DNA of 64,000 nt, taken from Dermacentor variabilis. Taxonomy: Eukaryota > Arthropoda > Arachnida > Ixodida > Ixodidae. The stretch is taken from contig NW_027460346.1 in the NCBI RefSeq assembly GCF_050947875.1, positions 3,848,000 through 3,911,999 of the forward strand, read 5' to 3'. Under the pieces are notes generated by a model, which saw only the letters and a program-made list of their open reading frames with translations, did no database searches and was not told the DNA's origin. Shown here piece after piece: positions 32,878-44,540 of this stretch. Made by a program: the position numbers and the translations under genes. Position 1 is the first letter of the stretch. Every line of letters begins with the position of its first letter.

Positions 32878-33720
32878 CTTTAATGACTCCGGTGATTATT
32901 TCGGCCTCAGAATTGGTAGTGACGACGAAGAATTCTTCGGAGAAGTTAGCCTTACAGCTCCTGCACCGAAATCCACGTCCCAGAGTCCGAATTCTCCGCG
33001 TGAGTCAGCAGCTGCGTCACGTGACCCGCCAAAGGAGCGACTGCCCACGCCGGAGTTCTAGGACCTTGTCTGCACCCGACCACCGTCGCACTTCCTCGAG
33101 CAGCCCTCGGCAGGGCATAGTGCCGCAGATGAACTTCCACGCCGAGAGCTGCGAGAGAAAATCCGTGTTCTCGGGTGCCAGCGATAGCGACAGGCCGCAG
33201 ATGGCACCGCAGATCATTGATTTCCCACGGGGAGCCCAAGTCGTGAGGCGCCGGCGCCCGAGCGGCCGGTGGCGTCAAGCTTCGCACCCTTGGCTGGCCA
33301 TGGTGCAATGTTGCCGCTGTGCCGTCGAGAGGTATTCCGCCGTTGTGTTCGTGGTGGTTGACGGCGACGCACTTCGCTTCCAACTATTGTGTGCTGCTCA
33401 CCACGTGACACGTGCAGCGGCGCACGACGTGACGCCCGGTGTGCCACGCAGCGACACTCGGTGCTCCCTTCCTCACCAAGTGCTACGTGCGTGAAAGCAC
33501 CTACCTTGCCGTCGTCGGAGAGTGCCTCACGGACTTCTGACGTAGCGCTCCCAGTGGGGGAAGACGACGAACACTGTTGTGAGCCGCGGGGCCCACTCGG
33601 CAGACGTGCGCTACTGTCTGGAACGCTGCCTGTCAGAAGGCCACCTGTCCCGTTTCTTTTGGAAATGTCGCATGTATTTGTGAGCTGCGCGTGCCAGGTA
33701 GGATTCCCAGACGTAGCTTA
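32878..33720 (+). pseudogene. decayed second copy of gene 1 exon 2
   Basis: Acceptor TTGCTTCATTTCTTGCAG is followed by C, as in gene 1, and the next residues align without gaps: SGDYFGLRIGSDDEEFFGEV against PGDVLDLEIGSDDDDFLGEV. Further on, LREKIRVLGCQR aligns with LRDKLNLIRCHRRR, and a later RREVFRRCVRGG with RRRAVFRGG. The frame is cut by TAG at 33059-33061 and by further stops near 33187 and 33217 and at about 33360. Either it is a dead tandem duplicate or it now encodes a short 72-residue protein. GC-rich composition matches gene 1. Confidence 0.65.
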
Positions 33721-33989
33721 GCACTGGCCCTCGATTTTCATAGATCTGACGGCGTCGTGTAGCCCGGGTTTCACTGCGCAGCTTGATGGTGCAACCTATT
33801 TTGGTGTAGGGGTCGCGTCAAGACTTACCCGAACCAAATCGAGGGTATGATTACTATGCATGCGTATTGGACATTTAGCAGTTTTCGTCGAGTATCGTAG
33901 CAACACTTTCGCACTATCCTTTATTTTTGGCAAGAAATTATAAATTTTCTATCCGCACAAAGAATTGCTGCCTGCTCGATTCTGGTAAT

Positions 33990-34450
33990 TCATCTGGTGG
34001 GTGTCATTCTCAAGCGTAGAGGTCCCCTATTAACCGAGCACCTGGTCGGGAACGCGCCTGTACCAATTTTACCGGTACAGGTACCCGGCGGCAGCTGCTG
34101 TCGGCCTCTCACAGCCGCGGTGGATGTTCGACTGGAAAGCCGTCTGCGGTTAGAAAAATGAGTCTAGCTGTCGGAAGCCGCCACTTTCTCATCAGGTGAG
34201 TGTCCTTCTAAGATTCTGGAACTCCCGTATATTTGTGGAGCACCGGGCCGGAAGCGCACTTGTAGCTACTGTAGGTGTAGGTACCCAGCGGCGCCACTCG
34301 TCTGCCGCCCGCAGCAGCGGCAGATGCTCGACTATTTCGCCAAACCTGCGAGGCGCCCAGAGACGTTAGCAAATCTCTGTAGGGCCCCCGTTCGAGATTA
34401 ACAACCGAGTGCCAGGTCATGGTGCATCTCTACCTGTCAGAAGAACCGGT
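33990..34450. repeat. tandem duplication of about 200 bp
   Basis: GAGCACCTGGTCGGGAACGC...GGTACCCGGCGGC (34037 on) recurs, diverged, as GAGCACCGGGCCGGAAGCGC...GGTACCCAGCGGC (34238 on), each followed by GATG-TCGACT. A third partial unit may start near 34390. Lies just after the gene 1 paralogue. Confidence 0.5.
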
Positions 34451-35361
34451 GGGATTCCGGCGCCACCGGCAACCCACCCGGTGCTTCAAGGCTGAGCTCG
34501 ATTCGAGTGAACCGCCCCGGCTGCTGAATGACAAGCAGAAATTGGATGTCAATGTACAGCCGACTTGTTTGTGTCACATGCCTGCTCTGGGGGATTGACC
34601 AAGAACCGTGTAGTTCAATATAACCATAACTTAAAAAAAGGATTATTGTACGCGAGGCACATGGCGAACGCACGGGTGACGGTCGATGAATGAGCTATGA
34701 CGCCGAAGAGTCTCCCAGCAGGAATTGCGCAAAGTATATTATTCTCAGTGCAAGACATTAGCAACAGATGAGCAGCACCAAGCTGATAGATGGTGCCGCA
34801 TCCTAACTTGCTTTATATAGAGCATTCACGGTGGGCAGCCACCTTCAAACTGTGATAACTCTCCTACCATTTCACCTTCTGATGATATTAATGTTTGTAA
34901 TTTACACTTGCAAATGAAAAAAAATATTGCTTTTGTCATCCCGGTGATTCATCTATACATATGAAATCCGACTATCAGACTATTGCTGAAGAAGGCGCGT
35001 ATAACCACACGTTTAAAAGATACATCATGTAAAGATCGATTCCATCTAGCTATTTCGTTACTTGCAGTTATGACTGCTCTAAGCGCGATGGTTGTCCTCT
35101 CAAAGAACGTCCCATGCATTTTGCGTTACCGTTTCTCTGTCGTTCTTCGGAACAAGCAATCAGCTCTAGTCAGCCGTATCATGGCCGCTGGAGAAAAACC
35201 CGCAGCTTTTATCCAGCGGCCGCGGTAGTACGTCGCGCGTCCTTAACTATCTCCAGGAACCGTGTCCCACTTGCAGAATCTCACATTTTACGTAACGTCC
35301 TGAGGATTTCACCAGAGAGGGCTTTCTGCTATAGCACCCCATCGTGGATTTTACCAGTGCT
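34451..35361. other. intergenic
   Basis: No recognised features. Confidence 0.35.
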
Positions 35362-35720
35362 TTAAAGGGCCCCTCACCAGGTCTGGCCATTTTAAGCTGA
35401 CAAACGCAGCGCTTACAACGCGCGCTGACAATCGTGTCTGTTAAGAATTGCATCGCTACGCGCCGCGGGAAGAGCTGAAATTTCAAACTAAACGCCGTTT
35501 GCTCTACCTGTCACCGTTGCCGAACTACAAGACGACGGGGGTGAGTGGAGGGGATGATGTACATCAGCAAGTGGGTCTACGTGCATGTATATGCTGTGAC
35601 GTCGCCCATAGTTCTGTTGCTTCAATAGACGAATTAAGGCTTAGAGAAATAATAAAACACACAAAGCGAATGTCTGCGTGTTTTTCTTTTACGCGTTTTT
35701 TTTAAGTCCGCGAGGGTGGC
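35362..35720 (+). mobile_element. left part of a TTAA-type element
   Basis: Begins TTAAAGGGCCCCTCACCAGG, a TIR-like start shared in its first eight bases with the MITEs at 21275 and 48290. The matching right end was not found, so the copy is truncated. Right limit is approximate. Confidence 0.45.
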
Positions 35721-35989
35721 CCAGCTACCGCCGCCCCTAGCGCCATCTCGTAGGCAAGAACGGTAGCGACTGTTGAGTCTTGTTCCGTGCATGGGCGCGC
35801 CGTGCAGCCTCGTCAAAATAAAGCTAGGGCCATGACTAGGGTACGTAGATGTTTTAACGCGATAGCGTTAGAGCGCACGCTCGAAGAAAAAGCCGTTCTG
35901 GGTCAAAATTAAAAAGCAATTACAGCAATCATAGAAATTGGAGCTTCTCGTCTTGCGCCAACGAACGCGAGGAAGAGTGCTTAAGCAAC

Positions 35990-37345
35990 GCCCCATCGCG
36001 AAGTCGCGCCACACGGAGTGCTGACCAAGAACGTGCCCACTCTCCACGACCTCGGACTGCCCCTACAAAGAGGTGGTGCCGGCTTATCAACAATTAATCC
36101 ACAAACTTCAAGGGGCCATCACCCAAGTCGTGCAGTTGGTGAAGAGGGTGGCCCACCGGAAACCCGCCTCAAGGGACACGACACGCTCGGCCTCACTCGT
36201 CATCAGCCGCGTCACGCACGTGCTGCCTTTGCTCGGCTTAAAGAACAACGAAAGAGAGAAGCGGAACATCCTCTTACGCAAGACACCCAAGCTCGCCTTG
36301 GGCCGCTCTCGTCACCATGTCCACGGAGAAATTCCTCCCATTTGGCGCACACAACGCGTTGGAGCAACTCACCGAAGCGCAACGTACCAGCAAAATAGAA
36401 CGCCTGGAACTCACGACAACGAGCCGAACTATACCTTACGCCGGCTGGGATACGACATTGCAGACGAATTGAACCATAAGAAGCGCATTCCACTGCAAAT
36501 CCGGCAATAATTAGAAGTTTCGCCCACCCACTGAAACATGCACCCAGGACAGCACGCAGCAAGAAGAGAGGCGCATACTGCTGCGTTCCAGCGGGAAAGA
36601 GGAGATAGCCAGGCGCACCGACGCAGCCAAGTACAGAGGCAGGTAGGCACACGCCCACAGTGTAGTTAACAACCTAAAGGAATAACTTGCAGCGGCCCCT
36701 GTACACGCTGCACACGCAGACAATACGGAGGAGGTAGCAACAGCCCCAGCAGCCTTCACGGCTAACCCAACGTACTACGTCACAATAATGACAGACTCGC
36801 GAACAGTGTGCCGCATTTACACGATAGGCCGAATATCGGCAGCCGCCTCACGCATCCTCGAACGCGCCAACGCCTTACCGGAACTGTACAGAGTCTGCAC
36901 GCCGGGACACTCTTCCCTAGCAGGCAGCGATGGAGCCCGCGCTGCAGCCCGAAAACGTACTCGCCGGTCAGTCGCGTTAGGACACATATCATCGGTGCCT
37001 CCCGATGATCCCGTACCGCGAAGATACACGGACATACTCCCACACCACAGACTCGGGAGAACACTCTGTACCCCTCTGCACCCGAAGCTGTCGAAAGCGG
37101 ACAACTTACAGACAACTACAAACCAACCATTTTCCACACGGCACAAAATACAATTACATTTACCCCACCGTTTACTAATACAACTGAAAATTCTGTCACG
37201 CGCCAAGCACCCTGTACCACATGGTTATGCGAATGCGACTGAAGCACCAACATCCCCCCTATCCTCCACCCCCCAATTTCGACGAATCGTATCTGATGTG
37301 CTCTCGAATTTCGCTTCGAGTGTCAGTGGTTCAAGCATGTAAGCC
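35990..37345 (+). pseudogene. LINE ORF2 C-terminus with RNase H domain
   Basis: Two or three plus-strand frames together encode the end of an I/Loa-like LINE ORF2. The linker after the reverse transcriptase reads FLPFGAHNALEQLTEAQRTS and KIERLELTTTSR (about 36330-36420). The RNase H domain shows the TDS motif in MTDSRTVCRIYTIGRISAAA (36788 on), then PGHSSLAGSDGARAAAR (about 36900). The C-terminal YTDILPHHRLGRTLCTPLHP matches the usual tail. RNase H normally removes the RNA strand during reverse transcription. Many stops and shifts, and loss of the RNase H N-terminal strand, show it is dead. The reverse transcriptase is absent. Confidence 0.8.
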
Positions 37346-37817
37346 TTCTCGCGTAATATATCATGGTGATGTCCAGCACCCGGTGTGTGCATATCGTATT
37401 TTTTCTTCTTCTTCCTCTGCTCTGTAGACATGTTTCATCATAAACTCCCGCACACGGTGACATTTACATATGAAGAACATTGCAATAAGCATACGATGAT
37501 TTTCACGCTGCTTTACGTAATGCGTAATTCCCGGCTCTTACGAACCGGTTGTGACCAGTAAGGAAATATTTGCCCACAAAGAACGGATGTCAAGCAAGCT
37601 CTTTCATATAGGTTAAGAGATAAATACTAAAACAGTTAAACACAATAAAAACACAAAAAGCTTACATCTTCAGCACAATTGACAAAATGTGCATATTTAA
37701 ATATTTTACAAGTCTTGACATAAGTTTACGGTATGTGCATTAAAATCAAATAGCAAATGAAATAAACGGGGGCATACAAGCATGAGATGGTTCAGAGCAG
37801 CCTGTGGCAGACACATG
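37346..37817. other. LINE 3' UTR and flank
   Basis: AT-rich, with no coding sequence. Confidence 0.35.
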
Positions 37818-37984
37818 CCGGTGTCACACGAGGCATTTTAGGCAGCGATCGAGCCTGGTTAGGATCAAATTTCTAGATCGCGCTTGGCTCCCGTCTGCAG
37901 CTTGCGGAAAGGAGCCAATTGGGATCGAGAAATTGGTTCCTGATCGGGGCCGATCTCTATTGAAAGTGCCTCGTTTGACACCGG
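37818..37984. mobile_element. 167-bp MITE with CCGGTGTCA ends
   Basis: CCGGTGTCACACGAGGCATTTT on the left pairs with the reverse complement of the right end, CCGGTGTCAAACGAGGCACTTT. Interior has GATCGAG/CTGATCGG-type inverted motifs. Too small to encode a transposase. Superfamily not assigned. Confidence 0.65.
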
Positions 37985-39084
37985 TAGTGGCCTGTGCGGT
38001 GCGCTCCGAAATGCGTTGATCCGTGAGATCGTTGCTCGGAATTGCTTTTTGAAGTAGCAGTAAGAACGAACAAAACAAAAACGAAAGCGCATCGATTAGA
38101 CATGCAGTACAGCTGGCGTCAGCAGAACGTCTCTTAGCATCAGTTTCACTGGGTGGAGGCTGCAGAGCGCTTTCATAGGAACTGTTTTGTCTCGTGCGAT
38201 GTACCTGGACGTCTGCAAATGGCGGAAAATAAATCCAATGCAGCTGTTACGAATAGGTACTCTGCCTCCTCGCCATCGGCACACGCGTTTATCCCACCAA
38301 AACGTAAATATTTAAGATGGGCTTTTCATGCTTTCAGGTTTGATGCAGGGAGCAAACACGCGAGTGCCCGATGGAATATCAGTGCTCCTGCCACGCTGGT
38401 TTTCCCCGGAAAAAGAAAAGCTGTGTTATTCGGGTAGCCCTTCCATTATTAGAATTAGCAGTGAACTTGACGAAACAACACGGAACAACACGCAAAAGCA
38501 CTGAACATAGCGATTTTCCCGACATGTAATAACTTGAAATTGGAGCACAAGCGGGAAATAATGAGAAAAGACTCCCAACATATTGCAGACATCAGCGGTT
38601 AAAAATGGTTGGACAAGGGAAACCTCGATCAAAAGCTAGTGTTTCGACGAGGCGACTTTTCAAAACGTTGGCTGCCGAGAGAAGCGTCCTTTGTTCGACC
38701 GTTGTTAATCTCAAGTAGGAGCCATTATCCTTCCTGGAATTTCGGCAGTGCGCCACAGCGAACAGCGGTCGAACGCACATATGGAGGTTCACAGGCCGGA
38801 AGCGCGCATTATTCCCACTTTGCAAATATCGCACGGGTGCGGCTGTAGTTTCCTCGCAAAAGGAGCGCCGGATCCGTACTGATTTGGAAACCAATGAGCT
38901 CAACCTGATCGAATAAATGAACACAAAGACAGCCCTCACCCGTGAACGGCACCTGTTCGTGGTCAGTATTTTTCTAACGATGCGTTTCATTTTCCCTTCT
39001 ATTCGCACTTCGTCATTGTTTGGAATTTGGCTCGGAGCTTGGACTCTTGGACCCGCGGTCACCTCCGCATCGCTGCGACTCGTG
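37985..39084. other. intergenic
   Basis: Overlapping frames at 38153-38437 (+) and 38592-39140 (-) have no recognised domain. AACGTTGGCTGC at about 38665 resembles a motif in the fold-back at 47756. Confidence 0.3.
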
Positions 39085-39240
39085 GTAAGAAGAGGAAACG
39101 AAATCCATTGTCGATGCGGCGTCAAGTCTCGAAGCACCACTGCAACTACGAGAGACGCCGTTGTGGGGGACTCCGGATTAATTTATAGCCACCCGCTGTT
39201 CCTTAACGTGCACGTAGATTTAAGTGCACGAATGTTATTG
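39085..39240 (-). mobile_element. Ruka-type SINE 3' fragment
   Basis: The reverse complement reads TAAATCTACGTGCACGTTAAGG, GGTGGCTATAAATTAATCCG and GAGTCCCCCACAACGGCG, matching the right-hand part of the copy at 61395. Diverged and lacking the tRNA head. Confidence 0.55.
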
Positions 39241-39409
39241 AAATGCGACCGGCCGCGAAATAACATGAACAATAAGCCTGCGAAAAAGAAACGTCTGTCG
39301 CTAAGGGTCCCGGTGCCGTCTCTGACTTTGGGACCCTTGTCTGTACACCATTTCTTGTAGCCAATTGCTATGAACGAATAATACACTGAAACTGAAAACT
39401 GAAACTTAC

Positions 39410-39472
39410 CAAGAAACGGCGACCGAGCAGGCGCGACCGCAGTTGGCTCGAGGACGATCTCTGGGCGCGCAT
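39410..39472 (-). CDS. possible first coding exon of a minus-strand gene
   Basis: On the minus strand ATG CGC GCC CAG AGA TCG opens 21 codons (MRAQRSSSSQLRSRLLGRRF, then L) in GC-rich DNA, ending at a perfect donor TTCTTG|GTAAGT in phase 0. Basic and serine-rich. No downstream exon was identified, and it may be chance. Confidence 0.2.
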
Positions 39473-39823
39473 TACAAAAGGGCGAGCTAGGCGACGGTCG
39501 CGCTGCGAGACGCGGCCACACCACCGCCGCTGGTCGCAAGGTTTTATCGAGAGCGCTTTGCCATTTTTATCGCGCTAGCTTCTTATTTTAGCGTAATAAA
39601 AAACCGAATAACGATCCAAACTCCATTTCTTCTTCAATGTGAAGTCGACGCGCGGTCAGTCTGCAAACTCGAGACGAGCCGCGAACCGGCTCGCACGTGT
39701 CAGCGGCCGTGCCAAATTATACTCCGACTTTCGTTGCTGTGCTCGCCCGACCGCGAGGCGTAACCTGTTGCGTAACTAAAGTCGGTCTGATCTGGGCGTA
39801 ACCGTTGCGCTCTTGCACAGTCA

Positions 39824-39875
39824 ATGCTTTGGTTATAGATGCTTCGTTATAGATGCTTTGGTTATAATGCTTCGG
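39824..39875. repeat. 14-15 bp minisatellite
   Basis: ATGCTTTGGTTATAG repeated about three and a half times with small changes. Confidence 0.7.
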
Positions 39876-40710
39876 CTAACGAGATTATAGGAATCGCCTT
39901 TTTCGACTTTAAGGTTGACCCGACCTTCACGTGTACTTGTCTCATTGCTATCGCCAGATCGTTATAGAATATATGCCTCAGTTGTAAAACAAATACTATC
40001 TTATCTTGACTATATATTAGGAATTTCGAACGCATCTTTTGAAACACCCTTCATATAACAGAATGTGCCTAGGATGCCCTCGCTCTGGCTTTGCCCTAAC
40101 CACCGCGGGTGCAGTTATACTTGAATGAGCGAACACTGTACTGCTCGGTCCTCGAAAGCTTTGCACGGCGCCTGTCACACGTTCATCAGTGCGAAACGTG
40201 AATCGCTAATTAAGAGCATGCTGTTTTTTTCTCGCTTGCTGGATGGGAGTTTCAAACACTGTTTCAATTAAAGGGCAGGAAACTAAAGCAGCGACTATAA
40301 TTTACTCAGTGCTTTATGGCTCTGGCACAACTCTCGGCCCACGTTCAGAAGTTCTTAAGCAATACAACTGTTTGTGAGACCAGGTCCCAGCCAATCGCGG
40401 TGTTGTATGTACATGATGGCTTCCGTTTCTTCAACGACCCAAGAAGCAGCCCGCAACGCTACAGAAGGAACGCATATGCTTCTTTATAAGAAAAGCGACG
40501 GCGTGAGTAGCTCTAACTATACAGTGGCTCATTGGGAATGCCACTGTCCTGCTGAAACATCTCTCTGGATAAAACTGATCAACCGTGACAAGACCGTGAC
40601 CTGGGGAAACTTCAGGGAGCTTAGAGGTGATTAGTTTCCGAAGTTTATGCGCAATAAACAGTCAAATTTTCGATGTTTCGCAATTTTCCAATTTTTGACG
40701 ATATAACTCA
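39876..40710. other. intergenic
   Basis: Nothing recognised; an 86-codon frame at 40374-40634 has no known similarity. Confidence 0.35.
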
Positions 40711-41300
40711 AGATCATCATCATCATCATCATCATCATCAGCCTGGTTACGCCCACTGCAGGGCAAAGGCCTCTCCCATACTTCTCCAACAACCCCGGTC
40801 ATGTACTAATTGTGGCCATGCCATGCCTGCAAACTTCTTAATCTCATCCGCCCACCTAACTTTCTGCCGCCCCCTGCTACGCTTCCCTTCCCTTGGGATC
40901 CAGTCCGTAACCCTTAATGACCATCGGTTATCTTCCCTCCTCATTACATGTCCTGCCCATGCCCATTTCTTTTTCTTGATTTCAACTAAGATGTCATTAA
41001 CTCGCGTTTGTTCCCTCACCCAATCAGCTCTTTTCTTATACCTTAACGTTACACCTATCATTCTTCTTTCCATAGCTCGTTGCGTCGTCCTCAATTTGAG
41101 TAGAACCCTTTTCGTAAGCCTCCAGGTTTCTGCCCCGTAGGTGAGTACTAGTAAGACACAGCTGTTATATACTTTTCTCTTGAGGGATAATGGCAACCTG
41201 CTGTTCATGATCTGAGAATGCCTGCCAAACGCACCCCAGCCCATTCTTATCCTTCTGATTATTTCCGTCTCATGATCCGGATCCTCAAGACAACGGTGCA
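40711..41300 (-). pseudogene. RTE/BovB-type LINE, 3' end
   Basis: The minus-strand frame encodes the C-terminal part of an RTE-clade reverse transcriptase: EIIRRIRMGWGAFGRHS, PLSLKRKVYNSCVLLVLTYG, AETW, RRMIGVTLRYKKRADWVRE, WAWAGHVMRREDNRW, and GRQKVRWADEIKKFAG. It ends at the usual ALQWA position, followed by a (GAT)n tail seen as ATC repeats at 40712-40740. That tail type is characteristic of RTE. The frame is intact over this part, but the copy is 5'-truncated near 41300; the first 25 or so codons of the longer frame are foreign. Assignment to the BovB subgroup needs a tree. Confidence 0.85.
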
Positions 41301-42272
41301 CAAGAAAGACTGACTGTACTTTGCTGTGTGTTCTGAAGGCACCAAGTTGTGCACAGAGAAACTCACTGGATGAACGCACTGTTGCAAGACATAAACAAAA
41401 ATTGCTAAAGAAAGAGTAAATTTTTCACCTTGTTCAAAACCTAAGTTTGCGTATGGTCATTCATGCTGCGAGTCTCATCAAAATTCGAATTATTTTGATT
41501 TTAATTTCCGCAGTTCTGTAATTTAGGTGTAAAAGTATGAAAACACAGAAACTTTTATCAGTTTGTTTACACTTTCTCAAATTCAGAACATCGTGCAATT
41601 GTAAAAGCCCATTTGGAAGCTTCTCTCAGTCAAGTTCTTTATTTTGTTTTATTTTCTCATGCTAAAAAATAAGGCTGGTTTCGGTGTATGGGTGGATTGT
41701 GCTATCACACATAAAAATTTACTTAACATGAAAAAAATTGTCGGGACCCTCTGTGACTATTGTCTGAATGCACAGCTCCTAGCAAACCAACCACACGAAC
41801 GCCCGCTGCTGGAATATACCGTATTTGCACGATTCTACCACGCCACTGATTGTAATGCCCAGTTATATTACCACCCAAATATAAAAGAAAAATGACTTTG
41901 TGCCGATTCTACCACGCAGATCAAGTAACGAAACGTGAGTGGAAGGTCTTCAACTGGAGTTGGAAGAGAATTTTAGCTTCCTCATGAAAGGTGGTCCCCA
42001 AATCCTATCACTGGATAAATACGCAAGCCTCATTACGTCCCTTCGTCGCATAGCATCGCTCCAAAGAAACTAGGGACCTTCGTGAAAAATCAATTGGGGT
42101 AGCTGCAAGGGCTACTATATTCAAGATGAAGTTTTGAAAGTGCTGAAACACCAATTCCCTGATGTCAGAAAAAAAATGTCTAGTTTTCCGACGGTGCGTC
42201 ATCACAGAAGAACGCGCAAAATTTTGTAAATTGGAACTGTTTCGCAACGTCTCATGGCAAGATCGCGCGCGA
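41301..42272. other. intergenic
   Basis: AT-rich. Frames at 41644-41895 (+) and 42008-42373 (-) are not recognised. Confidence 0.35.
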
Positions 42273-42445
42273 CTGCACTCTAAGAAAAAAGAGAGTAAAA
42301 AGTGAGTCACGGCTACTTGACTCTCTTTTTTCTTACGAAGACCCATTTTCACGCGGGTAGAGTCACAAAACAAGAGTCAACATTTGTGTATGGGTCGTTT
42401 GACTCTTAATAGCACGCGAAGAGTCGTCGTGGAAGATCCCGACTC
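42273..42445 (+). repeat. GAGT/ACTC palindrome array, copy C
   Basis: Starts CACTCTAAGAAAAAAGAGAGT and carries paired GAGTCA/TGACTC-type half-sites (for example GTGAGTCACGG...CTTGACTCTC). Same class as the arrays at 14848, 27527 and 54832. Confidence 0.6.
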
Positions 42446-42834
42446 CTCTGATATTCGAGATGAGGCTGGCGAGAGAAAGATTAAAATGCAGGAGAAGAAA
42501 TACCAGATAACGTCTTCTGTTTGAGGCGGGCCCTCGGGTTCCTGTCCTGGTTGTAATGCGGTGTATCATTCTTTCGTCCTTGTCATGTTCTGCAATTACA
42601 TCAAACTCCAAATATCGATTTTCCTTGAACATGTTTGTTAATATCTCACACGCTTAAGTGATAGCTGGCTTCTTCTATACAAAGGAAGACCCGGATTTGT
42701 CACACTGGATTCTGACTATAAGTAAATCTAAAAAAAAAAGCATTGGCTACTAAAGAGAGCACTGCAACGAGATAAGTTCAGTAGGCGCACTCAACAGTGT
42801 CGATTGCAAATGTAATTGCGCTACGTAAAATTAA

Positions 42835-43115
42835 ATTTTGAGGATATAGGTTCCAAAATCAAGATCTTGTTATGAGGCGCACGGTAATGGAAAACTGCAC
42901 ATTTATTTTCAGCAGCTCGGGTTATTTAATGTGCACGGAATGCACAGTATACGCGCGTCTTCGCATTCTGCCCCCATTGGAAAGCGACTGCTGCGGCTTG
43001 ATTGGACCCGTGACCTCGAGCTCAGCAGCGCAACACCAAAGCCACTGGGCTACCGCAGTGCGTTGCGTCCCGCGACCAGAAACAACCATTAGCGTACGCA
43101 GCACTGCTTTTGAAC
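42835..43115 (-). mobile_element. Ruka-type tRNA-derived SINE
   Basis: The reverse complement shows CGGTAGCCCAGTGGCTTTGG (A-box region), GGTCACGGGTCCAATC (diverged B box), CCAATGGGGGCAGAATGCGA, then GTGCACATTAAATAACC and GCGCCTCATAAC toward the 3' end. The order matches the copy at 61395. Diverged but near full length. Confidence 0.7.
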
Positions 43116-43429
43116 CCCCTAGAAATGTAAAAACAAAAATGTAGCAGTTTTCCCCCAATGCTGCGTGAACCACTGCACGAACAACTGCACGAACCAAGCT
43201 TCGTAGTTTCATCGCCTGAATAAAGTGCAGTAAACAATCGCTTACTCCGTAAATTAGCAAGCACGGGGTCACGCGCGCACGTGCAAACATGAACAGATCT
43301 CACTCAATGACCGCGACCACTCGCTGTCACAGAGTCGGCGTGATGAAGGGCGCGAACAGAGCGGACAGAACGCTTCTGCTGCCTCGTCCTTCAAAGCGTC
43401 TCCGAAACTTGAAATGGTGCTATAAAAGT

Positions 43430-43882
43430 GCCCTCCCTCTTTCTCCCCCCCCCCCTTGCCCCCGCTTTGCACCCATCGGAAATTATCGCCAAGACAGAGC
43501 GAGAGTGGCGCCAGACCGGGCTAGAGCAACGGCCAGAGGAGGAGCGTGCTAAACCAGCGCCTCCTTTCCCCGGCTTGCGCGCGTTTTATCACGTGGCCAC
43601 CTATTGGCGGCGAGGAGTTACGGAGTCGCCATCTATCGGAAGCGGCTCGCTGGCGTAGTATGAGGGATCACGTGGCGCGCTCCTCATAGGTTTTGCTGTC
43701 AGCGCTCACTAAAAACACCACGCGTGAGCTCATCCGGACATTTCTGTAAGTACTTTCGAAACGAGAGAAGCTTTTTACTGTCTAAATAATAATCTTGGGC
43801 AAACTGAAAGAGCACAATCGTTTACAGACGCTATCTCTTTACCGAATACGTACAGTGAACGCCACTGCGCGCGGTCGCCGCG
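43430..43882 (+). promoter_or_regulatory. GC-rich promoter-like island
   Basis: GC-rich and CpG-containing sequence with CACGTG E-boxes (43592 and 43670) directly before the candidate first exon at 43883. Parts may be a dispersed repeat. No TATA box is seen. Confidence 0.3.
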
Positions 43883-43916
43883 ATGGAGTCTCCTGAACCG
43901 GCTTCTTGCGTGAAAG
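43883..43916 (+). CDS. gene 2, candidate first exon a
   Basis: ATG opens MESPEPASCVK plus one base before donor GTATGT. The exit phase is 1, which fits the exon at 47351. GC-rich upstream sequence supports a start. The peptide is too short to recognise. Confidence 0.35.
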
Positions 43917-44540
43917 GTATGTAAACGCTGAGAGCAAACTACATGAAATATGTTCTTATAGTGTTTGTATAACTAAATGTAGCGTAATAGAATGAAGCCT
44001 CAATGCAGCGATCGCACAGATTCGCAGCGACCGACTGCGCGTCTGCATGCTTGTCCGCGCACTGTTTCGCGTTCGCCGCGTGCTCGTCTTCGCACTGTGC
44101 CATGACCTTTAGACCGCAGAATATGAGCGTTTGACAGTATACAAGCAACCATTGTTGCGTGGGCGCTATCAGAACTGTTCAAAAAATAATTTCATTGTAG
44201 AGACTTCGACGCCTACGGGGACTGTGATGTACGTGCCGTCGCGACGATTCAATATTTTTTTTATTCTAAATTCTTTTAGCTTTCAATATTATTTCTAGAG
44301 TTGCGTCACACTGTATGCTTATCGGTGTTCTCAGCGTGCGATTTCCCGCTGCTCCTTTTTTGTAATCCAGTGCACTGATTCATAACACAGACATGACCAT
44401 ATGCCATGCTTTCTTTTTAATGTGCTTCTTACCATTCCCTTTCCACTCCACTGAACTTGCCAGTATCTATAGCATCGACAAGTTCATAGACCAAACCGTC
44501 GTGACATTACTCGGGCAATGGACTCGGGCGAGCGTCGACC

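Noticed and set aside
32883..33494. 203-codon plus-strand ORF
   Set aside because: Out of frame with the segment that aligns to gene 1; an open shadow frame caused by GC-rich sequence.
42922..43303. ORFs of 93-122 codons
   Set aside because: They cover another SINE copy and its flank; similar residues come from the SINE, not from a gene.
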